Assembly (NCBI GenBank): GCA_037103525.1
Contig: JAZKLR010000207.1
Coordinates: 558,001-622,000, forward strand
Origin: Ganaspis brasiliensis
Taxonomy: Eukaryota > Arthropoda > Insecta > Hymenoptera > Figitidae
DNA: 64,000 bases
Direction: 5' to 3'
Under the pieces are notes generated by a model. That model was not told the DNA's origin, searched no databases, and was given only the letters and a program-made list of their open reading frames with translations. Of the stretch, positions 43,585 to 54,807 are shown piece after piece. The position numbers and the translations under genes are program-made. The first letter of the stretch is position 1, and each line of letters opens with the position of its first letter.

Positions 43585-46500
43585 TCATAATAAGACAAAG
43601 AAAACGCCTCCTATATTTGAAAAAAAAACTTAAAATTTTGTATTCAGTGCTAATAACGATGGTCTTCCGCTCAACTAAATTGGATGATGATCACCTTTAT
43701 TTGCGTCTTTTTTTATGACCTTCTGATTGACCCGAGGTAGAAAACTCAGAATTCATAATAAGTCAGTGAAAACGCCTTGTATATTTGAAAAAAAAACTGA
43801 AATTTTTGTTTTGAGTGCCAATAACGATGGTCTTCCGCTCAACTAAATTTAATGATGATCACCTTTATTTGCGTCTTATTTGATGACCTTTTGATTGACC
43901 CGAGGTAGAAAATTCAGAGTTCATAATAAGTCAGTGAAAACGCCTCGTATATTTGAAAAAAAAAACGAAATTTTTGTTTTGAGTGCTAATAACGATGGTC
44001 TTCCGCTCAACTGAATTGGATGATGATTACCTTTATTTGCGTCTTTTTTGATGACCTTTTGATTGACCTGAGGTAGAAAATTCAGAGTTCATAATAAGTC
44101 AGTGAAAACGCCTAGTATATTTGAAAAAAAAACGAAATTTTTGTTTTGAGTGCTAATAACGATGGTCTTCCGCTCAACTGAATTGGATGATGATTACCTT
44201 TATTTGCGTCTTTTTTGATGACCTTTTGATTGACCCGAGGTGGAAATTCAGAGTTCATAATAAGTCAGTGAAAGCGCCTAGTATATTTGAAAAAAAAACG
44301 AAATTTTTGTTTTGAGTGCTAATAACGATGGTCTTCCGCTCAACTGAATTGGATGATGATCACCTTTATTTGCGTCTTTTTTGATGCCCTTTTGATTGAC
44401 CCGAGGTAGAAAATTCAGAGTTTATAATAAGTCAGTGAAAACGCCTCGTATATTTGAAAAAAAAACTGAAATTTTTGTTTTGAGTACTAATAACGATGTT
44501 CTTCCGCTTAACTAAATTGGATAATGATCACCTTTATTTGCGTCTTTTTTGATGACCTTTTGATTGAGCCGAGGTAGAAAATTCAGAGTTCATAATAAGT
44601 CAGTGAAAACGCCTCGTATATTTGAAAAAAAACTGAAATTTTTGTTTTGAGTACTAATAACGATGTTCTTCCGCTCAACTAAATTAGATGATGATCACCT
44701 TTATTTGCGTCTTTTTTTATGACCTTTTGAGTGACCCGAGGTAGAAAACTCAGAATTCATAATAAGTCAATGAAAACGCCTCGTATATTTGAAAAAAAAA
44801 CTGAAATTTTTGTTTTAAATGCCAATAACGATGGTCTTCCGCTAAACTAAATTTAATGATGATCACCTTTATTTGCGTCTTTTTTGATGACCTTTTGATT
44901 GACCCGAGGTAGAAAATTCAGAGTTCATAATAAGTCAGTGAAAACGCCTAGTATATTTGAAAAAAAAACGAAATTTTTGTTTTGAGTGCTAATAACGATG
45001 GTCTTCCGCTAAACTAAATTTAATGATGATCACCTTTATTTGCGTCTTTTTTGATGACCTTTTGATTGACCCGAGGTAGAAAATTCAGAGTTCATAATAA
45101 GTCAGTGAAAACGCCTAGTATATTTGAAAAAAAAACGAAATTTTTGTTTTGAGTGCTAATAACGATGGTCTTCCGCTCAACTAAATTTAATGATGATCAC
45201 CTTTATTTGCGTCTTATTTGATGACCTTTTGATTGACCCGAGGTAGAAAATTCAGAGTTCATAATAAGTCAGTGAAAACGCCTCGTATATTTGAAAAAAA
45301 AACGAAATTTTTGTTTTGAGTGCTAATAACGATGGTCTTCCGCTCAACTGAATTGGATGATGATTACCTTTATTTGCGTCTTTTTTGATGACCTTTTGAT
45401 TGACCTGAGGTAGAAAATTCAGAGTTCATAATAAGTCAGTGAAAACGCCTAGTATATTTGAAAAAAAAACGAAATTTTTGTTTTGAGTGCTAATAACGAT
45501 GGTCTTCCGCTCAACTGAATTGGATGATGATTACCTTTATTTGCGTCTTTTTTGATGACCTTTTGATTGACCCGAGGTGGAAATTCAGAGTTCATAATAA
45601 GTCAGTGAAAGCGCCTAGTATATTTGAAAAAAAAACGAAATTTTTGTTTTGAGTGCTAATAACGATGGTCTTCCGCTCAACTGAATTGGATGATGATCAC
45701 CTTTATTTGCGTCTTTTTTGATGCCCTTTTGATTGACCCGAGGTAGAAAATTCAGAGTTTATAATAAGTCAGTGAAAACGCCTCGTATATTTGAAAAAAA
45801 AACTGAAATTTTTGTTTTGAGTACTAATAACGATGTTCTTCCGCTTAACTAAATTGGATAATGATCACCTTTATTTGCGTCTTTTTTGATGACCTTTTGA
45901 TTGAGCCGAGGTAGAAAATTCAGAGTTCATAATAAGTCAGTGAAAACGCCTCGTATATTTGAAAAAAAACTGAAATTTTTGTTTTGAGTACTAATAACGA
46001 TGTTCTTCCGCTCAACTAAATTAGATGATGATCACCTTTATTTGCGTCTTTTTTTATGACCTTTTGAGTGACCCGAGGTAGAAAACTCAGAATTCATAAT
46101 AAGTCAATGAAAACGCCTCGTATATTTGAAAAAAAAACTGAAATTTTTGTTTTAAATGCCAATAACGATGGTCTTCCGCTAAACTAAATTTAATGATGAT
46201 CACCTTTATTTGCGTCTTTTTTGATGACCTTTTGATTGACCCGAGGTAGAAAATTCAGAGTTCATAATAAGTCAGTGAAAACGCCTAGTATATTTGAAAA
46301 AAAAACGAAATTTTTGTTTTGAGTGCTAATAACGATGGTCTTCCGCTAAACTAAATTTAATGATGATCACCTTTATTTGCGTCTTTTTTGATGACCTTTT
46401 GATTGACCCGAGGTAGAAAATTCAGAGTTCATAATAAGTCAGTGAAAACGCCTAGTATATTTGAAAAAAAAACGAAATTTTTGTTTTGAGTGCTAATAAC

Positions 46501-47742
46501 GATGGTCTTCCGCTCAACTAAATTAGATGATGATCACCTTTATTTGCGTCTTTTTTTATGACATTTTGAGTGACCCGAGGTAGAAAACTCAGAATTCATA
46601 ATAAGTCAATGAAAACGCCTCGTATATTTGAAAAAAAAACTGAAATTTTTGTTTTGAGTGCCAATAACGATGGTCTTCCGCTCAACTGAATTGGATGATG
46701 ATTACCTTTATTTGCGTCTTTTTTGATGACCTTTTGATTGACCTGAGGTAGAAAATTCAGAGTTCATAATAAGTCAGTGAAAACGCCTAGTATATTTGAA
46801 AAAAAAACGAAATTTTTGTTTTGAGTGCTAATAACGATGGTCTTCCGCTCAACTGAATTGGATGATGATTACCTTTATTTGCGTCTTTTTTGATGACCTT
46901 TTGATTGACCCGAGGTAGAAAATTCAGAGTTCATAATAAGTCAGTGAAAACGCCTAGTATATTTGAAAAAAAAACGAAATTTTTGTTTTGAGTGCTAATA
47001 ACGATGGTCTTCCGCTGAACTGAATTGGATGATGATCACCTTTATTTGCGTCTTTTTTGATGCCCTTTTGATTGAGCCGAGGTAGAAAATTCAGAGTTCA
47101 TAATAAGTCAGTGAAAACGCCTCGTATATTTGAAAAAAAACTGAAATTTTTGTTTTGAGTACTAATAACGATGGTCTTCCGCTCAACTGAATTGGATGAT
47201 GATCACCTTTATTTGCGTCTTTTTTGATGCCCTTTTGATTGAGCCGAGGAAGAAAATTCAGAGTTCATAATAAGTCAGTTAAAACGCCTCGTATATTTGA
47301 AAAAAAAACTGAAATTTTTGTTTTGAGTGCTAATAACGATGGTCTTCCGCTGAACTGAATTGGATGATGATCACCTTTATTTGCGTCTTTTTTGATGCCC
47401 TTTTGATTGAGCCGAGGTAGAAAATTCAGAGTTCATAATAAGTCAGTGAAAACGCCTCGTATATTTGAAAAAAAACTGAAATTTTTGTTTTGAGTACTAA
47501 TAACGATGTTCTTCCGCTCAACTAAATTAGATTATGATCACCTTTATTTGCGTCTTTTTTTATGACCTTTTGAGTGACCCGAGGTAGAAAACTCAGAATT
47601 CATAATAAGTCAATGAAAACGCCTCGTATATTTGAAAAAAAACTGAAATTTTTGTTTTGAGTGCTAATAACGATGTTCTTCCGCTCAACTAAATTGGATG
47701 ATGATCACCTTTATTTGCGTCTTCTTTGATGACCTTTTGATA
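43585..47742 (-). repeat. 167-bp satellite, right arm (~25 units) with 8-unit higher-order repeat
   Basis: The reverse complement of the left-arm unit recurs every ~167 bp from about 43603 to 47619. Diagnostic variants recur every ~1337 bp, i.e. eight units: GCGTCTTATTTG at 43871 and 45209; GAGGTGGAAATTC at 44237 and 45574; GATTGAGCCGAGG near 44562 and 45900; TTTTAAATGCC near 44815 and 46150. Thus 43830-45165 and 45167-46500 are near-identical octamers, followed by a partial, rearranged third. Confidence 0.95.
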
Positions 47743-47875
47743 TTTGAAATATTTGTGCTCAAAGTTTTGCAGTTTATTTGTTAGGCGTGAAGTACGCTAT
47801 GGAGAAAAAATTTTTTTCATTAAAAATTTTCTAAGTCCAACGTTATTCTTGTAACGTTACGTACTTCAACTCAAT

Positions 47876-48160
47876 CCATTCTATCAAATTTTGGCGATGG
47901 ACTTCGAGCAACTTTATATTTTTATTCAGTTTAAAAAATATGCTTCCAAAAACAAAATTGAAGGTTAAAATGAAAGTAAAACTGCAAACTGAAGTTAGCT
48001 GTCCCAATATCTATTTTTTTTTTGTTTAAATTCAAATTTGAATTTGTAAATAAGATTACTTGTATTTGAACCTTCAATTTTATTTTTAGAAGCGTATTTT
48101 TCAAACTTAATAAAAATATCAAGTTGACTGAAATCCATCGACAAAATTTAATAGGATGGA
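47876..48160. mobile_element. Hairpin insertion in the right cap of the foldback element
   Basis: CCATTCTATCAAATTTTGGC at 47877 is mirrored at 48140-48160 (AAATTTAATAGGATGG); arms of ~105 bp include CGATGGACTTCGAGCAACTT and AAAATTGAAGGTT. The left cap reads straight through (TTTTCCATTCTAATTGAG), so this hairpin interrupts the right cap and post-dates it, or was deleted on the left. Confidence 0.8.
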
Positions 48161-48399
48161 AAACAAGGTCTAACTTAAATAATAAGACCAAAATTGGATT
48201 TTTAAATTTTGCACCTGAGGATTTACAAGTGTTAAAAATCACCGAAAAGCCTGGAAAGTTCAACATTCAAGGTAAAATTTTCCATATTTCTACAAGATAT
48301 TATTAAAAAGTCAATCTCTTATATGAAAGTACAATGAAAGTACTTAATATTAAAGAGTAATCAATTTTAAAATATTTACAAACTTTCTACAAAAAGGTA

Positions 48400-48661
48400 C
48401 ACTGAAACAAGAAGTTCACGAAAATTTGATTAACTTGTTCTCTACTTTTGGATAGGCACAAAGTTCGAAACTCTTTCATTAACTTTTTCTAAGGATCCAC
48501 AAACTTTTTCTTGTGCGCATGCGCAGCTACGAAACGTCAGATAGAGAGTAACGAATGTTTGTTGATCCTTTGAAAAAGTTAATGAAAGAGTTTCGAACTT
48601 TGTGCCTATCCAAAAGTAGAGAACAAGTTAATCAAATTTTCGTGAACTTCTTTTTTCAGTG
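48400..48661. mobile_element. TA-flanked hairpin MITE, CACTGAAACAAGAAGTTCAC ends
   Basis: Arms of ~110 bp mirror almost perfectly (GATTAACTTGTTCTCTACTT, GGATAGGCACAAAGTTCGAA, CTCTTTCATTAACTTTTTC). The centre carries GTGCGCATGCGCAGC. TA is present on both sides (48398-48399 and 48662-48663). The CACTGA start is shared with the MITE at 32498. Confidence 0.92.
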
Positions 48662-48824
48662 TAATAAAAATATGGTGAATTTTGGCTTTTGACAGGGAAG
48701 TTTCAGAATCCATTATTACCTAATATTTTGGAGTTTTTTTCATAGCAATCAATTAATATAAGTAAATTAAATTATTTTTAACGAATATAAATCAAAACAT
48801 TCATACCATCTAAATTATTTTTGT

Positions 48825-49080
48825 GTTTTGCTTCCTCATAGAGGAAGTATTGTTTTACCCTCAAATTATTAATTGGGATTTTTTGTCATATCTCGACATA
48901 TTTCGACCTCAGGATGTCGCAAATGAAGTTTTTCAAAAATGTCCGTGTGTGTGTCCGCATTACGTTTGGCCCAATATCTCGAAAACTATAATACTTAGAA
49001 CTATGATTTTTTTACGAAATTATAGGTCCCTCAGGGGGACAAATTATGATATATGTTTGAACCCGATCAATTAATTCTAT
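48825..49080 (+). repeat. Dispersed repeat, TTCCTCATAGAGGAA type (second copy)
   Basis: GCTTCCTCATAGAGGAAGT at 48829, then a TCTCGACATATTTCGACC box, AATGTCCGTGTGTGTGTCCG and ATATCTCGAAAACTATAATA: same order of boxes as 3685-3950 but diverged. A plus-strand frame crossing it has no domain. Confidence 0.55.
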
Positions 49081-50235
49081 CTTTTTTTTGCACTTAAAAA
49101 TTTTGAAAAAATCGTTGTTTTGCAAAATTGTATATTTCACAGTAAAAACAAGGGCTAATGTTTGGGAGGCTAAAAATGGTTTATACGGGCTAATAACGAA
49201 ATTGGCTGGCTAATACCAGAAGCGTTGAGCTACTGTTCGAAAAGGTGGGCTAATCTCGATTTATAAGAGTTGTTCATTTGTTTATGAAATATGTCAACCT
49301 AGAAATGCTGTCAAACATGGACTTTTTTAATGTTTTTCAGCAAAGACGACAACTTTTTCGGGCAAAGAAAGGAAATAAATATTTTTAAAATAATTTAGTT
49401 TGTAAGATTTGGCATTTGGTTGCGCGATAATTTGTATATAACAGTGAGGGATTTTGAAGATGTTTGTTAAAGATTTTAACCCTGCCGCATGAAATGTTTA
49501 TGCCTTTTGAGAATTATTTTTTCAAAAACCTGACACTTATCTCAAGAAGGAAAACGAAAAAGCACATTTTGAGAAAATAAAGACCCTGAAAATAAATTTG
49601 TTTTTATTTGTTCATAGCTCATCAGTCTGTCATGGATGACGTACATTTTTCTCAACAAGTGTCAAAATTCTTTGTCATTACTCTTGATGTTTTGTTGCCC
49701 AAGGAAATCTCAAGTTAAAAGTTAAACTATCAATTCATATTTCGTTTTATTTAATGAAGTTCTGTGCTACTGTATTTCTGTCATAAAGTCCAGTTTTCTC
49801 GCACAGAAGAATAGGGACTCGCTTCGATCTGAAATAATGCACCTGACAAATTATTTTCCTGAAAAATCCGGGCACATTTTTTAAAAAGTTTGCAGTTGGA
49901 GGCATCGTGAGGATATAAGGAATCTGAAATTATTTTTTTTCTATTTTCCTCTTTTAGGTTGTTTGGTTGACACTTCACCTTTTTCCAATTAAAAACATTT
50001 AATCTAAAAATTATTCACCCACAAATTTGACAGAATAAGACAGCAGCACAAGCATAATTAAACAACACGAATTATAAAGGTTTTGTTTCGCTTTCAAAAT
50101 AAAGTTTGTTTTTGTTCGCAATTATTAAAAGAGCAATTTTGACATTTGTTATTGAGAGTACATATGTCAGCAGGGCTGTGTAGTGACGTGTGACTCGAGT
50201 TTTCATGCGTATCATACGTATTTCGCGCAGTGTTT
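49081..50235. other. Unassigned DNA
   Basis: 49155-49260 repeats GGCTAATA and GGGCTAAT words. A short minus-strand frame at 49781-49978 (ISDSLYPHDASNCKLF) looks mildly protein-like but has no family I recognise. Otherwise empty. Confidence 0.3.
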
Positions 50236-51988
50236 ATAAGGATATTCAAGTTGGGTGGGGAAAAATTCAAAATGGCGGCTACCTGGATGACAGGTTTGCA
50301 TTGCAGTCAATTGGACGAAATCGGTTTTTGGACAATAACTTTTAAAAAACGAATTTTCGAACATATGTTTATTAACAAATTATTTTTCATTTGTCAAAAG
50401 CTATTTTTTAAAATAATAATAACGGGTGCAGGAAATCTCCCAAAAACCCAAAAGGTCGAATATCCAAATGGTCGAATTTCAAAAAGTCGAATCTCCAAAC
50501 GGTCGAATAAGGATATTCAAGTTGGGTGGGGAAAAATTCAAAATGGCGGCTACCTGGATGACAGGTTTGCATTGCAGTCAATGGGACGAAATCAGTTTTT
50601 GTACAATAACTTTTAAAAAACAAATTTTCGAACCTATGTTTATTAACAAATTATTTTTCATTTATCGAAAGCTATTTTTTAAAATAATAAAATTGTGTAA
50701 AATTTTTATATGAGTTTTTATTATTTTAAAAAATAGCTTTCGATAAATAAAAAATAATTTGTTAATAAACATAGGTTCGAAAATTTGTTTTTTAAAAGTT
50801 ATTGTACAAAAACTGATTTCGTCCCATTGACTGCAATGCAAACCTGTCATCCAGGTAGCCGACATTTTGAATTTCTCCCCACCCAACTTGAATATCCTTA
50901 TATCCATTTTGTCGAATTTCCAAATGATCGAATATCTAAATTGTCGAATTTCCAAATGATCGAATATCGAAATTGTCGAATATCCAAATGATCGAATATC
51001 GAAATTGTCGAATATCTATTTTGTCGAATTTCCAAATGTTCGAATCTCCAAATGTTCGAATGTCCAAATGTTCGAACTTTTTTTTCATTTATGTTTCCTA
51101 TCTATGAAATGTGTTGGTATAGTAGATTGGACAAGTGCGCGAAATTTAAAATCGTTATGGAAATTTTAAATCTTGCGCATTTGTGCAATCTACTATACCA
51201 GCGCATTTCATAGATAGGAAACTCACATAAAAAAAAAGTTCGAACATTTGGACATTCGAACATTTGGAGGTTCGAACATTTGGAGATTCGACAAAATAGA
51301 TATTCGACAACTTGGATATTTGACAATTTGGAAATTCGACTATTTGGATATTCGATCATTTCGAAATTCGACAAAATGTATATTCGACAATTTGGAAATT
51401 CGACAATTTGGACATTTGACAAAATGGACGTTCGACAATTTGCATATTCGCCAATTTGGAAATTCGACAAATTGGATATTCGACAATTTGGAAATTCGAA
51501 AATTTGAATATTCGACAATTTAGAAATTCGAAAAAGTAGATATTCGACAATTTGGAAATTCGACAATTTAGAAATTCGGCAAAATGGATATTCGACCAAA
51601 TGGATGTTCGACAATTTGGAAATTCGACAATTTAGATATTCGATCATGTGGAAATTCGACAAAATGGATATTCGACCATTTGGATCTTCGACCGTTTGGA
51701 GCTTCGACTTTTCGAAATTCGACCATTTGGATATTCGACCTTTTGGGTTTTTGGAAAATTTCCTGCACCCGAATAATAACTCATATAAAAATTTTATACA
51801 ATGTTATTATTTTAAAAAATAGCTTTCGATAAATAAAAAATAATTTGTTGATCAACATAGGTTAGAAAATTTGTTTTTTAAAAATATCGTAAAAAAACTG
51901 ATTTCGTCCCATTGACTACAATGCAAACCTGTCATTCATGTAGGCGCCATTTTTAATTTCTCCCCCACCCAACTTGAATATCCTTATT
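50236..51988. repeat. Mirrored cassette with 16-bp TCGAATTTCCAAAT minisatellite
   Basis: Four copies of a ~190-bp block starting ATAAGGATATTCAAGTTGGG lie at 50236 (+), 50507 (+), 50717-50901 (-) and about 51775-51988 (-). The middle two form a 186-bp-arm palindrome with a 24-nt loop. Between the blocks run minisatellites of 15-16-bp units (TCGAATATCCAAATGG, TCGAATTTCCAAATTG): plus sense at 50455-50507 and 50905-51080, minus sense at 51240-51750. A hairpin (51072-51246, GTTTCCTATCTATGAAATG arms) sits at the axis. Stop-free short frames in both strands are by-products of the unit. Confidence 0.93.
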
Positions 51989-52004
51989 GAAGTTCATAAC
52001 TTAT

Positions 52005-52150
52005 TTCTATATTAGAATTTCAAATGCTTATATATTTATTTCATTAACCGGCGAATTTTCTTTTCTGTAATTTTACAAACGCACCAGGAATTTTAAATAG
52101 GATTAGAGTTTTATATCCAACTTTGTGCATAAAATCCGTAAAATATGTAA
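52005..52150. repeat. Inverted-repeat partner of 53785-53945
   Basis: CCGGCGAATTTTCTTTTCTG and the following AATTTTACAAA are mirrored near 53865-53900, with TAGAATTTCAAATGCTTATA also matched. The partner lies inside the 52155-54876 element, so one copy is outside its left terminus. Confidence 0.65.
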
Positions 52151-52200
52151 AACTCACGAAGAAATAATAAGGAGACTGCACTCGCTAATTTTTACGTGAC

Positions 52201-52453
52201 AAAATTCTGTCTTGGTTCACGTGTTGGAATTAACTCTCATATGAGTACGCATGCGCAGTACGCGATTACTATCGATATATCGATGTATCGATACTTGTTT
52301 ACATGTATGAACATAACCTCAAATATCAATTGGCGTTTCGATTCCCGCCATAATAATTCTCTCTCTCATTCTACTTTTGGGAGCAACGAAGATAGCAACA
52401 GTGCGCCGCGCACGCGTACTTATATCAGAACACTTGAACCAAGACAGAATTTT
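52201..52453. mobile_element. MITE with 25-bp TIRs
   Basis: AAAATTCTGTCTTGGTTCAC at 52201 is mirrored at 52429-52453 (CTTGAACCAAGACAGAATTT). The interior has CATATGAGTACGCATGCGCA, ATCGATATATCGATGTATCG and no gene. Confidence 0.8.
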
Positions 52454-52528
52454 GGCATAAAAAAAATAAAATTTCCATACAAAATCTAGTGGAAAAATGT
52501 TAAGGTATCAATGGCCCCGACTGTATGT

Positions 52529-52636
52529 ACAGTCTGGGACATTGATGCCTTACCTCGTCTACGCTTGTCTTACGCATATGATCACGTGCATAAGACAAGC
52601 GTAGACGAAGGTAGGCATATATGGCCGCGACTGTAA
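52529..52636. mobile_element. Hairpin MITE, CTCGTCTACGCTTGTCTTAC type, copy 1
   Basis: ATGCCTTACCTCGTCTACGC, then TTGTCTTACGCATATGATCA, folds back on its complement with almost no loop. A second copy is at 55392-55493. Confidence 0.88.
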
Positions 52637-52780
52637 AGGTACGCTCCCAGCTCGGCATCTGCCTGCCTGCGCGTGCAACCGACATGAGAGAAAAGAAGAC
52701 GGAAATATAGTACTGTCTTTTTCTTTCTCATATCGGTTGCACGCGCAGGCAGGCAGACGTCGAGCTGGGAGCGTACCTTA
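52634..52780. mobile_element. Hairpin MITE, AAAGGTACGCTCCCAGCTCG ends
   Basis: GGTACGCTCCCAGCTCGG, GCCTGCCTGCGCGTGCAACC and GACATGAGAGAAA are mirrored at the right (ends GGGAGCGTACCTTA). Loop of ~20 nt. Unusually GC-rich for the window. Confidence 0.88.
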
Positions 52781-53062
52781 AGCCTTGAGTTTTCTACACT
52801 GTAAATATTTTGTTGAATTTTTACACCGTGACAAGATGGAAATAAATCGCTTGACGTGACACGTAGTAAATTTTGAACTTATTACGATGAAAATATTCGA
52901 TCCGATATGTAAGTATTTCACGTATGTCGTTGTGAGATAACAGTCAATGCAGTGAAATCAGAACGCATTATAATATTAGTACGTAATACGTGAAGCGAAA
53001 TATTTCAATCTCATTACGTAGTGATTTCACCACGTTTCACGTGGAACATTTACAAACCATTC

Positions 53063-53208
53063 AGGGTGCGATCCCATGTGAGCAGAAAACGTAAACGGAA
53101 AGCAGAAAATCATGAGAGTGAGAGAGTCAGTGATATACGTCTGTCTCTCTCACTCTCATGATTTTATGCTTACCGTTTACGTTTTCTGCTCACAAGGGAT
53201 CGCACCCT
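53063..53208. mobile_element. Hairpin MITE, AGGGTGCGATCCCATGTGAG ends
   Basis: Arms AGGGTGCGATCCCATGTGAG, CAGAAAACGTAAACGG and ATCATGAGAGTGAGAGAG are mirrored; flanked on the right by TTA. Belongs with the copies at 53213, 53352 and 54661. Confidence 0.9.
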
Positions 53209-53212
53209 TAGC

Positions 53213-53347
53213 GTCTAGGCTCATGAGGGAGAATAGCAGAATAGAGGAATAGAATAGCCGAATCAGACAATTGGTTACATTGGAAAGAATTTCCTTATTG
53301 GTCTATTCTATTCCTCTATGCTCCTATTCTCCCTCATGAGCCTAGAC
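53213..53347. mobile_element. Hairpin MITE, GTCTAGGCTCATGAGGGAGA ends
   Basis: GTCTAGGCTCATGAGGGAGA and ATAGAGGAATAGAATAG are mirrored at 53297-53347. It abuts the preceding and following hairpins with only a CCCTTA-type joint between them. Confidence 0.9.
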
Positions 53348-53351
53348 CCTT

Positions 53352-53515
53352 AGGGCGCAGTCCCATGATGTGGAATGGTAGAATAGTGGAATAGATTTCT
53401 GCCAATCAAAATTTAGTCTCTAGCGGAAAACATTACTTTACCGCCAGAGACTAAATTTTGATTGGCTGAAATCTATTCCACTATTCTACTATTCCACATC
53501 ATGGGACTGCGCCCT
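53352..53515. mobile_element. Hairpin MITE, AGGGCGCAGTCCCATGATGT ends
   Basis: AGGGCGCAGTCCCATGATGT, GGTAGAATAGTGGAATAGAT and CCAATCAAAATTTAGTCTCT are mirrored almost perfectly (ends GGGACTGCGCCCTTA). Loop ~20 nt. Confidence 0.92.
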
Positions 53516-54660
53516 TACAAACCGATTGAATATTTTTATCGCAACAAAATGAAGTTCTACGCTCGAAGTGTAGTTTTACAATCGCGTTTCATTTTTACAA
53601 CGTATTACGTTGAACTTTTACAATATTACCTTAACGTTTAGTACGGAAAAATACTTTGTATTGTATCTTTGCATTCCTCGAGAGTAGGAATTACACGTAT
53701 GTCTTTTACTTACACTGAACAAAATGATTCTGTAATTTTACCACTATGGAAGTAGGAGCGTTTATCACCTACTTCTATAGTAACAGTTTTACATATTTTA
53801 CGGATTTTACGCGCAGAGTTGGGAATAAAACTTTAACCTTATGTAAAATTCCTAATGCTTTTGTAAAATTACAGAATAGAAAATTCGCCGGTTATGAAAT
53901 AAATATAAGTATTAAAAATTCTAATATAAAAATAAATTATGAGTTTTATTGTGAAATTATAATGAAGCAATGTAAAAAAAATAATATATATAATTTCACA
54001 AAATTTTGTATTTATCGTTTTAAACTTTGGCCCTGCACCTGAACTTAACCTCAACCTTATGAAAATTTTCGATAGATTCTATCGTTTCTTCGTGACAAAA
54101 GGGAGAAAAAAATGTTAATTTATGAATTCAAAAGGAATTTCTTTCTATAAACAAATGCCCGTAGAGGGGCAAAATAGCCACATATAACCAATTCGTTTTG
54201 AAGAAATATCTTAACAACTGAAATGAGAAACTACTTTAAGACAATTAGGTTTCTAATTAATCATTTTTGCTAGGAAATTTACATAAGAGGATTATGGATA
54301 AATACATCAAACTGTAATATTTTTCTTCAAGAAAAATATGAACATCCGTTTCCGGAAAAATAAAGCATTCCGGAAAAAATAAGCATTCCGGAAAAAATTC
54401 CGAAGATATACGTTCCCGCCCTTTATTCTCATTTATTTAAATATCAATATACTTTAAATTAGTACATTCATTCCCAACCCTGCGTTTACAACTCTGAACT
54501 AAATGAAGCAAGAAGCATGAAAGAGGAGATAGATAGTAGATAGGAGACACATTTTCGATCTATCTCTAAACTGTGGCGTCACCTGGCGGCAAAGTAGCGG
54601 TACTTCAAGTTATATCTTCGAACAAGTTATTCATATAATTATGATCGAACTTCACTTGTA
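53516..54660. other. AT-rich interior of the 2.7-kb element
   Basis: Contains 53785-53945 (inverted copy of 52005-52150) and a triplicated CATTCCGGAAAAA word at 54350-54400. Frames at 53746-54054 on both strands lack domains. Confidence 0.4.
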
Positions 54661-54807
54661 AGGGTAAAATCCTATGTGAGCAGAAAGCGCAAAACCGAAA
54701 GCAGAAATAATGAGAGTGAAAGAGGTAGGTAGATATCACTGTCTCTCTCACTCTCATGATTTTCTGCTTTCGGATTTGCGCTTTCTGCTCACATGGGATT
54801 TTACCCT
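54661..54807. mobile_element. Hairpin MITE, AGGGTAAAATCCTATGTGAG ends
   Basis: AGGGTAAAATCCTATGTGAG, CAGAAAGCGCAAA and ATGAGAGTGAAAGAG are mirrored (ends ACATGGGATTTTACCCT). Same design and partly same sequence as 53063-53208, so the two are diverged copies. Confidence 0.92.

Larger units (their letters stand above)
41009..48178. mobile_element. 7.2-kb foldback-like element made of satellite arms
   Basis: Unique caps of ~140-165 bp form terminal inverted repeats: TTTAAGTTAGACCTTGTTTT and TTGAGTTGAAGTACGTAACG at the left (41009-41175) and their mirror at the right (47740-47875 plus 48161-48178, split by a hairpin insertion at 47876-48160). Inside the caps, a 167-bp satellite runs in one sense for about ten units (41310-42906) and in the opposite sense for about twenty-five (43585-47742), around a ~680-bp hinge. 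Long inverted repeats built of tandem subrepeats are the defining design of Drosophila FB/Galileo-type foldback transposons. No transposase is present; assignment by architecture only. Confidence 0.8.

Noticed and set aside
41310..47742. CRISPR-like direct repeats
   Set aside because: The units are contiguous 167-bp satellite copies without unique spacers, in a eukaryotic setting.
41009..48178. Polinton/Maverick element
   Set aside because: Size and TIRs could suggest it, but no polymerase, integrase or capsid-type frame is present; the interior is satellite only.
51102..51662. Long minus-strand frame of repeated CRISKLSN peptides
   Set aside because: It follows from the 15-16-bp minisatellite; both strands and several frames are open together, so no coding signal is left after accounting for the repeat.
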